DNA of 42,677 nt. Source: Caulobacter sp. GTDB taxonomy: Bacteria; Pseudomonadota; Alphaproteobacteria; Caulobacterales; Caulobacteraceae. The DNA lies in assembly GCA_028291055.1 (NCBI GenBank), contig JAQGIP010000015.1:1-42677 (forward strand), given 5' to 3'. Made by a program: the position numbers and the translations under genes. Numbering within the stretch: the stretch's first letter is position 1; each line of letters starts with the position of its first letter. Positions 1-7,333 of this stretch are shown here, piece after piece. The notes beneath the pieces were generated by a model. It did no database searches and was not told the origin of the DNA. It was given only the letters and a program-made list of their open reading frames with translations.

Positions 1-1537
1 GCCGCGCGCGCACGGCGTCGGCGGCGGCGCGGGCGGCGGTGAGCGCGCCGGGGTCGGGGTCGACGGTGACCAGGCCGGTGTCGGCGTCGAGGATCAGGGT
101 CGCGCCCTCCGCCACGGCCAGCACGCCTGAGCCCGCGGCGACGATGGCCGGCAGGTTCATGGCGGCGGCCAATATGGCCACATGGGAGGTGGGCCCGCCG
201 CGCGCGATCAGCAGGCCGGCGAGCTTGGACGCATCCAGCGCGATCAGGCGCGAGGGCAGCAGGTCGTCGGCGATCAGGATGGCGTTGTCGGGCAGGACCT
301 GGGCCGTTTCCGTCTCGCCGTTGAGGGCCAGCAGGACGTGGCGTTCGAGGTCGATCAGGTCGTCGACGCGGGCGACCATGCGCGGGTCGGCCAGGCATTT
401 GAGAATGTCGATGTAGCCATTGACGGCGGCCCGCCAGGCGGCGCCTGCCCCCTGCCCGTCACTGATGCGGCGGTGGGCCTCGGCGGCCAGTTCGGGGTCG
501 TCCACGAAGGACAGGTGGGCGGCCAGGATGGCGCGCTGTTCGCGGGTGCCGGCGTTGGCGGCCGTCTCCAGCGAGGCGCGGACGGCAGCCAGGGCGGCGG
601 CCAGGGCGGCGGTCTCGACCGCCTCGCCCCGGCTGGTGGCCGCCACCGCGACCTCGGCGGCGCGCAGGCGGGTAGCGACGCCGATGGCCAGGCCGGGGGC
701 GGCGCGCACGCCGCGCAGCTGGCCGGGGGCGGCGGGTTCGCCAGGGACGGGTTTAAGCGCGGCGTGCGCGGGGGCGGCGGGTTCGTCGAGGCCGCTGAGG
801 ATCAGGGCTTCGAGGGCGGCCACCGCCGTCTCGGCGTCGGGGCCCGAGGCGGTGAGGATGATGTTGTGGCCGTGCGCCGCGCCGAGCGCCATCAGGGCCA
901 CCGGGCTGCGGGCATTGGCCTGGCGCTCGCCCGCCGTGATGGTGACCTGGGCCGTGTGCTTCTTGGCCTCCGCCGCGATGCGGGCGGCGGGCCGGGCGTG
1001 GAGGCCGTGGACGAAGGGGATGGCCAGGCGGCGGCTGGCGGAAGCGGCCTCGCCGGTGTCGTTGGCGGCCTGGGCCCCCGTGGCGCGCAGGGTCATCAGC
1101 GGGGCGCCCGCCTCGACGGCGTGGCCGGTCTCGCGGGTGGTGATCTCGAAGGCTTCGCCGTTGGTGACGATGACGGGGGTGATCAGGCTTTTCGCGCCCC
1201 GCGCCACCGCATCGAGGTCGAAGCTGATCAGCAGGTCGCCGGTCTCAACGGCCTGGCCGTCGGCGACGTGGACTTCGAAGCCCTCGCCCTTCAGGGCCAC
1301 CGTCTCAAGCCCGATGTGCATGAGGATTTCGGCGCCGTTGTCGGCCCGCAGGGTGATGGCGTGACGCGTCGCCTGCACATGGATGATGTGGCCCGCGCAG
1401 GGGGCCAGCAGCCGCCCATCCGTCGGGTCGATGGCGACGCCGTCGCCCAGCATGCGTTCGGAAAAGGCCGCGTCGTCGACCTCGTCCAGCGGGGCCGACC
1501 AGCCCTGCATCGGCGCGGAGAGGATCAGCTGGTCCAA
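1..1537 (-). CDS. ptsP: PTS phosphoenolpyruvate-protein phosphotransferase, EIIA-HPr-EI fusion (partial, C-terminus beyond window)
   Basis: The minus-strand frame is open from about 1537 to the left edge, about 512 residues. Domain order is seen directly. A glucose-type EIIA domain (residues ~1-150) has GRLLAPCAGHIIHV and the phosphohistidine context EILMHIGLETV. An HPr domain (~165-250) carries GLHARPAA. The N-terminal part of Enzyme I follows, with the active-site motif GGPTSHVAILAAAMNLPA. Such fusions pass phosphate from PEP through EI, HPr and EIIA to an EIIB/EIIC permease in the cytoplasmic membrane. Next to nagA and a NagB-II-type deaminase, the likely sugar is N-acetylglucosamine (inference). 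The EI PEP-binding barrel lies outside the window. I chose the TTG at 1537 because AGGGA sits 7 bases upstream; the TTG at 1543 is too close to it. The gene follows the hexosaminidase stop by 10 bases, so it is in the same operon. Confidence 0.9.
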   Translation of the reverse strand, partial: MDQLILSAPMQGWSAPLDEVDDAAFSERMLGDGVAIDPTDGRLLAPCAGHIIHVQATRHAITLRADNGAEILMHIGLETVALKGEGFEVHVADGQAVETGDLLISFDLDAVARGAKSLITPVIVTNGEAFEITTRETGHAVEAGAPLMTLRATGAQAANDTGEAASASRRLAIPFVHGLHARPAARIAAEAKKHTAQVTITAGERQANARSPVALMALGAAHGHNIILTASGPDAETAVAALEALILSGLDEPAAPAHAALKPVPGEPAAPGQLRGVRAAPGLAIGVATRLRAAEVAVAATSRGEAVETAALAAALAAVRASLETAANAGTREQRAILAAHLSFVDDPELAAEAHRRISDGQGAGAAWRAAVNGYIDILKCLADPRMVARVDDLIDLERHVLLALNGETETAQVLPDNAILIADDLLPSRLIALDASKLAGLLIARGGPTSHVAILAAAMNLPAIVAAGSGVLAVAEGATLILDADTGLVTVDPDPGALTAARAAADAVRAR

Positions 1538-1547
1538 GGTCAATTCC

Positions 1548-3860
1548 CTAATGCGCGGGGGGCGTGAGCTGCACCCGGTCCACCGCCCACATTGGATCGA
1601 GGGTCTTGGCGGTGAAGAGCAGGCAGAGGTCGTGGCGGCCGGTGGTGGGCGGCAGGGTGGCGCTGAGCGTGGTCAGGCCGTTGCTGAGGGCGGCGGTGGC
1701 CAGGGGCACGACGGCGACCGGTTCGCCCGTGCAGCCGTCGATGCGGATCTCCAGCTCGCCCTGGAGCGTGCGAGGGGCGTGCAGCGGGATCTTGTCGCGG
1801 TCGGCGCCGATCTGGAAGTTGAAGGGGACCTGGCCCACGGTGACCGACAGGCGGGTGACGCCGGTGAGGTCGGCCTGCTCGTAGATCCAGCAGGGGTCGA
1901 AGATATCGACCAGCAGGGCGGCGCGGGGCCCGTTCACCGGCCCGTCGTCCTGGAGGTTCAGGGTCAGCTTGTTGGCGCAGGACTTCAGCTGCTGGCTCAC
2001 CCGGCGGCGCACCGAGGCGGCGTCGACCGTGCGGTCGGTTACGGCGGCGAGCGGGCGGTTGTCGCGGAAGGCCACGGCCCGCACCCGGGTCGGCAAGGCC
2101 ACGTCGAGGGGGGCGCCATAGAGCGGCGACTTCGCCGTCGGGGCCGCGCCGTCGAGCGTGTAGCGGATGTCGCCGAGGCCGAACTGGGTGCTCAGGGTGA
2201 CCTTGCCCCGGCCCGGCGCGGCGCTGTCCTGGTCGATCATCACCGCCAGGGCGGCGTCGTCGGCCTTCACGCCGAGCGCACGATAGCGGGCCATCTGGGC
2301 CGGAAGACGGGCCGTGAAGCCCTCCCACCCGCGCGCGGCCTGCGGCGACCAGCCGATCTCGGCGATGGCGGCCAGGCGCGGGAAGGCCATGGTCTCGACG
2401 CGGTCTTCGGTGGGGATGTGCTCGGTCCAGATGTTGGCCTGGAGGCCGAGGATGTGGCTGCGCTCGGCGTCGCTGAGCGCGCCCGGCGCGGGGTCGAAGG
2501 CGTAGACGTCGGCCAGGCTGACCACGAAGCCGCGCCCGGTGGGTTCCTCCGGCCGCGCGGACTGGCGGTTGTCGAAATAGAGCACGGGCGCGGGGGCGAG
2601 GACGGCGTCGTGGCCGGCCTTCGCCGCCGTGATGGCGCCGTCCACCCCATGCCAGGAAGTGATGGCCGCGCCCTTGGGCAGGTCGCCGCCGAGCAGGATC
2701 TCGTCCCAGCCGATCAGGCGGCGGTGATGCTTGTCGAGGAACGCGCCGATGCGGCCGATGAACCAGCTCTGCATGGCGTCTTCGCTGGTGATGCCGAGGG
2801 CCTTCATATGGGCCTGGACGGCGGGTGAGGCCTTCCACTGGTCCTTGGTGGCCTCGTCGCCGCCGACGTGGATGTATTGGCCGGGGAAGAGCGCCATGAC
2901 CTCGGTGAGCACGTCTTCGAGGACGGCCAGGGTCTTCTCATCAGGGCTGTAGAGGTAGGGGAAGACGCCCCAATCGCTCTGGATCGCGGCGGGCGCGGCG
3001 CCGACCGTGCCCAGTTTCGGATAGGCGAGGATGGCCGAGAGCGCATGGCCGGGCATCTCGATTTCCGGCACGATCGTGATGTGGCGGGCGGCGGCGTAGG
3101 CGACGATCTCGCGCACCTGGGCCTGGGTATAGACGCCGCCGTAAAGGCGCGGGCGGTGGGTCTTGGGATCGATGTCGGCCTGGTAGGCCGCGCCGGCGGG
3201 GACGCGCCAGCCGCCGACCGTCGTCAGGCGCGGGTACTTCTTGATCTCCAGGCGCCAAGCCTGGTCGTCGGTCAGGTGCCACTGCAGGACGTTGAGCTTC
3301 TGCAGCGCCATGGTGTCGATCATCTTCTTGATGAAGGCGGGCGACTGGTAGTGGCGCGCGGAATCCAGCATCACCCCGCGCCAGCCGAAGCGCGGAGCGT
3401 CGTGGATGGTGGTGGCCTTGAGGATGACCGGGCCGTGGGCGGCGTCGGGGGTCATCAGCTGCCACAGGGTGACCGCGCCATAGAAGAGGCCGGCGTCGGT
3501 GGGGGCGGTGATGGTGGCGCGGCCGTGGGCGATGGTGAGGTCGTAGGCTTCCTTGCCGGGCGTGGCGGCGGGGGCGCGGCGGATGACGATGTCGGCGGTG
3601 TTGGGTTTGGCGGGGGTTCCGACGGTGACCGTCAGCTTGATCCCCCGGGTGCGGGCGGCCAGGTCGCGCAGGTAGTTGGCCGTCCACAGGGCCTTGGGAT
3701 CGTTCTTGGCGATGCGGATGGTTACGCCGTCGCGGAGGGTGATGGCGGGGCCGGGGGCGGATTGGATCGACAGCGGGATGGGGGTGAGGTCGGCGGCGGT
3801 GGCGGCTTGCGGCATTGCGGCCAGGGTCAGCAAGACGGCCGCCAGGCCGATCACCTTCAA
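1548..3860 (-). CDS. Secreted beta-N-acetylhexosaminidase, glycoside hydrolase family 20
   Basis: About 770 residues. It removes terminal N-acetylglucosamine from chito-oligosaccharides or glycoconjugates, probably in the periplasm. A signal peptide (MKVIGLAAVLLTLAAMPQAATA) is followed by a GH20b-type N-domain (~25-150) and the TIM barrel (~155-500), with the catalytic Asp-Glu pair in HVGGDE at 331-336 and the usual QWHLTDDQ at 193-200. The last ~200 residues form C-terminal beta domains that I cannot assign firmly. I chose TTG at 3860 because AGCAGGG lies about 8 bases upstream and a clean signal peptide follows. An upstream extension to 4094 would run through an intergenic repeat (coding KNTKNTK-like residues) and into nagA. 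It sits between nagA and the PTS fusion in one operon. Confidence 0.9.
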   Translation of the reverse strand: MKVIGLAAVLLTLAAMPQAATAADLTPIPLSIQSAPGPAITLRDGVTIRIAKNDPKALWTANYLRDLAARTRGIKLTVTVGTPAKPNTADIVIRRAPAATPGKEAYDLTIAHGRATITAPTDAGLFYGAVTLWQLMTPDAAHGPVILKATTIHDAPRFGWRGVMLDSARHYQSPAFIKKMIDTMALQKLNVLQWHLTDDQAWRLEIKKYPRLTTVGGWRVPAGAAYQADIDPKTHRPRLYGGVYTQAQVREIVAYAAARHITIVPEIEMPGHALSAILAYPKLGTVGAAPAAIQSDWGVFPYLYSPDEKTLAVLEDVLTEVMALFPGQYIHVGGDEATKDQWKASPAVQAHMKALGITSEDAMQSWFIGRIGAFLDKHHRRLIGWDEILLGGDLPKGAAITSWHGVDGAITAAKAGHDAVLAPAPVLYFDNRQSARPEEPTGRGFVVSLADVYAFDPAPGALSDAERSHILGLQANIWTEHIPTEDRVETMAFPRLAAIAEIGWSPQAARGWEGFTARLPAQMARYRALGVKADDAALAVMIDQDSAAPGRGKVTLSTQFGLGDIRYTLDGAAPTAKSPLYGAPLDVALPTRVRAVAFRDNRPLAAVTDRTVDAASVRRRVSQQLKSCANKLTLNLQDDGPVNGPRAALLVDIFDPCWIYEQADLTGVTRLSVTVGQVPFNFQIGADRDKIPLHAPRTLQGELEIRIDGCTGEPVAVVPLATAALSNGLTTLSATLPPTTGRHDLCLLFTAKTLDPMWAVDRVQLTPPAH

Positions 3861-3902
3861 AGTAGCGGCCCTGCTCCACAAGCCGGCCAGCAACCGCTGC
3901 CT

Positions 3903-4001
3903 CTTCGTGTTCTTCGTGTTCTTTGTGGTTGCCCTTCTTCTTGCCTCGGGCTGCGCGCCCAATAAGAAGGAATGACCACCAAGAACACGAAGAACACGAA
4001 G
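3903..4001. repeat. Inverted repeat with 27-nt arms in the nagA-hexosaminidase gap
   Basis: The left arm 3903-3929 and right arm 3975-4001 are reverse complements with one mismatch around a 45-nt spacer. Each arm contains a doubled GTGTTCTTC-type unit (CTTCGTGTTCTTCGTGTT). It fills the space between the nagA stop and the hexosaminidase start, so it would form a long hairpin in the operon transcript. Similar arms occur as intergenic repeats in other proteobacteria (general knowledge). Confidence 0.8.
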
Positions 4002-4059
4002 CTGGCGGACGGCTTTGAGCGCGGCGCTCCGGAGGGAGGCCCGCTGGCGCGGGGCGGAG

Positions 4060-5238
4060 CTATCCATGCGCGGATCCCTTGGCGGGCATGGCATCCGACG
4101 CCGCCGTGTCCAGGCCGTTGATCCAGGTTTCGGTGACGGTCAGCGCCTCATCCAGCAGCACCAGGTCGGCGCGGTAGCCTGGCGCGATGCGGCCCAGTTC
4201 GTGGCCGAGGCCGAGGAATTCGGCGGGGTTGCGGCTGGCAAGGCGGACGGCCTCGGCGAGGTCGAGGCCAAGGAGGTTGACGGTGTTGCGGACCGCAGAG
4301 GCCATATCGAGGTCGGAGCCGGCCAAGGTCCCCTTCTCATCCACGCAGACGCCGTCCTGCACCGTGATGCGGCGGCCTTGGAGCATGAAGGTCTTGTCGG
4401 TGAGGCCGACGCTGGGCATGGCGTCGGTGACCAGCATGAAGCGGTCGTGGCGCTTGGCCTTCAGCGCGATGCGCAGGACCACGGGGTCGACGTGCTTGCC
4501 GTCGACGATCAGGCCGCACCAGCAGTTGGGGTCGTCGAGCGCGGCGCCCACCGCGCCCGGCGCGCGGCTGGTCAGGGGCGACATGGCGTTGAACAGGTGG
4601 GTGAAGCCGCTGAGGCCCGCGTCGAGCGCCGCGCGGATGGTGGCGTAGTCGCCGTTGGTGTGGCCGGCGGCGACGATGACGCCGGCGTCGGCCAGGCGGC
4701 GGATCATGGCGGGCGTGGTGGTTTCGGGGGCCAGGGTGACGACGGTGCAGCCGAGCTTGAGCGAGGTGAGCAGGCCCAGCGCGGCCTCGTCGATGATGCG
4801 GAACTTCGACGCGTCATGGATGCCCTTGCGCTCCGAATTCAGGAACGGCCCCTCGATATGGACGCCGAGCAGGCCGGGCATGCCGGCGGCCATGGCCTGG
4901 CGGGTGGCCTCGATGGCGGCCTCGACGGTGGAGAGGTCGTCGCTGATCAGGGTGGGGGTGAAGCCGGTGGTGCCATAGGCGCGGTGGGCGGCGCCGATCT
5001 GGGCGATCTTGGCCACGCTGGGCTGGTCGGTGAAGAAGGCGCCGCCGCCGCCGTTGACCTGGGCGTCGATGAAGCCGGGGGTGAGGAAGCCGCCGCCGAG
5101 ATCGCGGCGCTGGGCCTTGGCGGGCACGTCGCCCGGCTCGACCAGGCCCATGATGCGCCCGCCGCTGATCAGCAGGGCCTTGCCCGTGACGAAGCCGCCG
5201 TCGGTGTGGATCGCTGCGTTGAGAAGGGCGGTATCCAT
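4060..5238 (-). CDS. nagA: N-acetylglucosamine-6-phosphate deacetylase
   Basis: 392 residues, normal family length. A cytoplasmic amidohydrolase that converts GlcNAc-6-phosphate to glucosamine-6-phosphate and acetate. Seen: the N-terminal FIDAQVNGGGG stretch (~57-67); the metal-ligand Glu in GVHIEGPFLN (Glu129); metal-ligand histidines in AAGHTN (His193) and FTHLFNAMSPL (His214); a substrate His in DGKHVDP (His249); and the catalytic Asp in LVTDAMPSVG (Asp272). The ATG at 5238 overlaps the TGA of the upstream deaminase gene (TGATG), so the two are translationally coupled. This fits consecutive steps in one pathway: NagA makes the substrate of the deaminase. The next gene downstream is the hexosaminidase. 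Confidence 0.95.
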   Translation of the reverse strand: MDTALLNAAIHTDGGFVTGKALLISGGRIMGLVEPGDVPAKAQRRDLGGGFLTPGFIDAQVNGGGGAFFTDQPSVAKIAQIGAAHRAYGTTGFTPTLISDDLSTVEAAIEATRQAMAAGMPGLLGVHIEGPFLNSERKGIHDASKFRIIDEAALGLLTSLKLGCTVVTLAPETTTPAMIRRLADAGVIVAAGHTNGDYATIRAALDAGLSGFTHLFNAMSPLTSRAPGAVGAALDDPNCWCGLIVDGKHVDPVVLRIALKAKRHDRFMLVTDAMPSVGLTDKTFMLQGRRITVQDGVCVDEKGTLAGSDLDMASAVRNTVNLLGLDLAEAVRLASRNPAEFLGLGHELGRIAPGYRADLVLLDEALTVTETWINGLDTAASDAMPAKGSAHG

Positions 5239-6299
5239 CAGACGGTTTCGGTGACCTTGTTGAGGTGGGGCGGGTGGTCCGGATCATAGCCACGCGCCAG
5301 GGCCAGCGCATTGACCATGCGGTAGAAGCTCTGGATCGACAGGATGGGCTCGATGACCGGATGGGCGTCGAGGGCGGGCAGCAGGATGGCGCCCACCGGC
5401 TCCGGGCCCCCTTCCCAGCTGACCATCACCCGGGCGCCGCGCGCCACGAATTCGGCGGTGAGTTCGTCCACGCCCGAGCGGCTCTGGTCGTTCTGGGAGA
5501 AGGCCAGGACCGGGAAGCCCTCGCCCACCAGGGCCATGGGGCCGTGGCGCACTTCGGCCGCGCTGAAGGCCTCGGCGTGCAGGCCGCAGGTTTCCTTGAA
5601 CTTCAGCGCCGCCTCCTGGGCGATGCCGAAGCCCATGCCGCGCCCGATCACATAGAGGTTGTGGGCGGGGATCAGCACCTCCAGCGCCGGCGACCAGTCG
5701 AGGTCCCAGGCCCTGGCCAGCAGGTCGGGCAATGTGTCGAGGGCGGCGGTGAGTTCGGGGTCCTGGCTCCAGCAGGCGACTAGCTGGACCAGCGCGCTGA
5801 GCGCGGTGATGTAGGACTTGGTGGCCGCGACGGAGAGTTCCGGGCCGGCGCCCAGCGGCGCGACCGCGTCGGCGAGTTTCGCAACCGGCGAGTCGGCGTC
5901 GTTCACGAGCGCGATCACAAACGCCCCCGCGGCCTTGGCGCCTTGCAGGGCGCCCAGCAGGTCGGGGCTCTGGCCCGACTGGGAGATGACGATGCAGACG
6001 GTCCCGGTCATGTCGGGGGTCGCATTATAGAGGGAGGAGACCGAGGGGGCGGCGGACGACGTGATCACGCCGAGGTGGGTCTCGATCAGATATTGGGCGT
6101 AGGTGGCGGCATGGTCGGAGCTGCCCCGGCCGATGGTGACCACCGCGCGGGGCTTCATGGCCCTCAGGCGTTCGCCGAGCGCGGCCATGACCTGTTCATT
6201 GGCCTTGAGCTGTTCGCGCACCCGCTCCGGGGCCTCGCCGGCCTCCAGGAACATCCGGGTCGGCGCGGCGGCGGTCTTCATCTTACCCAACGCCCGCAC
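5238..6299 (-). CDS. SIS-domain glucosamine-6-phosphate deaminase, NagB-II type
   Basis: 353 residues with two SIS (sugar isomerase) domains. Seen: the phosphosugar-binding IGRGSSDHAA (~57-66) and VISQSGQSPDL (~105-115) in the first domain, and VIGRGMGFGIAQEAALKFKE (~218-237) and AEVRHGPMAL (~248-257) in the second. These resemble the isomerase half of GlmS, with no glutaminase domain. In proteobacterial GlcNAc loci lacking classical NagB, this family (NagB-II) is known to deaminate glucosamine-6-phosphate to fructose-6-phosphate and ammonia; that role is inferred here from its coupling to nagA. AgaS-like galactosamine-6-phosphate deaminase is the alternative. GTG at 6299 was chosen because GGGGGAG sits 7 bases upstream; the ATG at 6281 lacks a good ribosome site. 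Confidence 0.87.
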   Translation of the reverse strand: MRALGKMKTAAAPTRMFLEAGEAPERVREQLKANEQVMAALGERLRAMKPRAVVTIGRGSSDHAATYAQYLIETHLGVITSSAAPSVSSLYNATPDMTGTVCIVISQSGQSPDLLGALQGAKAAGAFVIALVNDADSPVAKLADAVAPLGAGPELSVAATKSYITALSALVQLVACWSQDPELTAALDTLPDLLARAWDLDWSPALEVLIPAHNLYVIGRGMGFGIAQEAALKFKETCGLHAEAFSAAEVRHGPMALVGEGFPVLAFSQNDQSRSGVDELTAEFVARGARVMVSWEGGPEPVGAILLPALDAHPVIEPILSIQSFYRMVNALALARGYDPDHPPHLNKVTETV

Positions 6300-6327
6300 T
6301 CCAATACTCCCCCAAACACGCGCACTT

Positions 6328-7074
6328 TTATGACGACAGCCAGTTCAGCTCGGCCACGAAGTCGTAGGCGTCGCCGCGATAATAGGACTGGGTGAATTCC
6401 ACGGGCCGCCCGTCCTTGAGGAAGCCCCGGCGTTCGATCAGCAGGCCGGCGGCCTTGTCGGCCACCCCGATCAGCTTGGCCTGCTCGGCGGTGAACAGCA
6501 CGGCGCGCAGACGTTGCAGCGCGCGCACCGGGCGCATGCCCTGCTTGTCGAGCGCCTCATAGAGAGAGGTCTCCACCGCATCGACGTTGGGCAGGCAGAA
6601 GCCCGGCACGGTGGAATATTCCAGCGCCATCGGCAGGGCGTCGGCGAAGCGGATGCGGTTGAAGCGGTAGACGGCGGTGCCGGGGCTGAGGCCCAGGGTC
6701 ATGGATTCTTCCGGCGACACCGCGCCGGCCGCCTTGCTCAGCCAGTCGCTGTGGGGCGTGCGGCCGCGCGAGAGCATGTCTTCGGAGAAGGACGACAGCT
6801 TGGAGAAGCTCTTTTCCACCCGCGCGGTGACGAAGGTGCCGGCCCCCTGGCGGCGCGCCAGCAGGCCCTCGGCGACCAGGCCGTCCAGCGCCTTGCGCAC
6901 GGTGATCCGCGAGATCTTGAACTCTTCGGCCAGGTCGCGTTCCGGCGGCAGCGCCTCGTCGGGCGCCAGCAGGTTGCGGTCGATGGCCGAGCGCAAAGCG
7001 CGCTGCAGCTGCTGATACAGCGGGGCGCGATTCTGTTCGTCCAGCGTGCCGATGATCTTGGAGAAGGAGGACAA
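6328..7074 (-). CDS. GntR/HutC-family transcriptional regulator (probable GlcNAc regulator)
   Basis: 248 residues. An N-terminal GntR winged helix (~18-82) is visible as PLYQQLQRALRSAI followed by PPERDLAEEFKISRITVRKA and the wing GLLARRQGAGTFV. A UTRA effector domain (~100-245) follows, ending YYRGDAYDFVAEL. UTRA regulators of the NagR/DasR/NagQ group bind glucosamine-6-phosphate or GlcNAc-6-phosphate and release DNA; that ligand is inferred from the operon. It is the first gene of the leftward operon, 28 bp ahead of the deaminase gene, and faces the TonB receptor gene. The start is taken as TTG at 7074. No ATG is in frame near it and the ribosome site is weak, so the exact start is uncertain. 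Confidence 0.9.
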   Translation of the reverse strand: MSSFSKIIGTLDEQNRAPLYQQLQRALRSAIDRNLLAPDEALPPERDLAEEFKISRITVRKALDGLVAEGLLARRQGAGTFVTARVEKSFSKLSSFSEDMLSRGRTPHSDWLSKAAGAVSPEESMTLGLSPGTAVYRFNRIRFADALPMALEYSTVPGFCLPNVDAVETSLYEALDKQGMRPVRALQRLRAVLFTAEQAKLIGVADKAAGLLIERRGFLKDGRPVEFTQSYYRGDAYDFVAELNWLSS

Positions 7075-7139
7075 CCGATCAGTCTTTCATGGGTGTGCGC
7101 CAGCCCCGGCGACGCGTTGATGTTTGTGCCACACTAACT

Positions 7140-7179
7140 GACCATTTGCATACCAATAAAATAATGGTCTGCGATTGGT
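7140..7179. promoter_or_regulatory. Candidate GntR operator dyad in the divergent control region
   Basis: GACCATT (7140-7146) and AATGGTC (7163-7169) form a perfect inverted repeat. Interleaved with them are ACCAAT (7152-7157) and ATTGGT (7174-7179). The block sits 66 bp from the regulator start and about 155 bp from the receptor start, in an AT-richer stretch. Binding by the adjacent GntR protein is inference; HutC-subfamily operators are typically GGTC/GACC or TGGT/ACCA-type dyads. Confidence 0.5.
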
Positions 7180-7267
7180 GTGTTTTTGGGCTTGCCATTG
7201 TTATTGATTTGATGACAGTTTTGATCCCGCAGCCTGAGCACCGCCGAGTCCGGCAGTGTTCAGCGCA

Positions 7268-7316
7268 AATTGGTACTTAATTGGACTTATGGGGCAGGTC
7301 AACGCTTCGCTGACCT
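7268..7316 (+). promoter_or_regulatory. TonB-receptor leader: direct repeat and small stem-loop
   Basis: A direct repeat AATTGGTACTT / AATTGGACTT (7268-7278, 7279-7288) is followed by a stem-loop, AGGTCA (7296-7301) with TGACCT (7311-7316). This ends just before the AGGGGA ribosome site and the ATG at 7334. The repeat is a possible operator; the hairpin may protect the mRNA 5' end. Both roles are inference. Confidence 0.35.
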
Positions 7317-7333
7317 AAAAAGGGGAAAGACCA

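Noticed and set aside
182..1567. Long plus-strand open frame opposite the PTS fusion
   Set aside because: Gly/Ala/Arg-rich shadow typical of high-GC antisense frames; the minus strand has clear EIIA, HPr and EI motifs.
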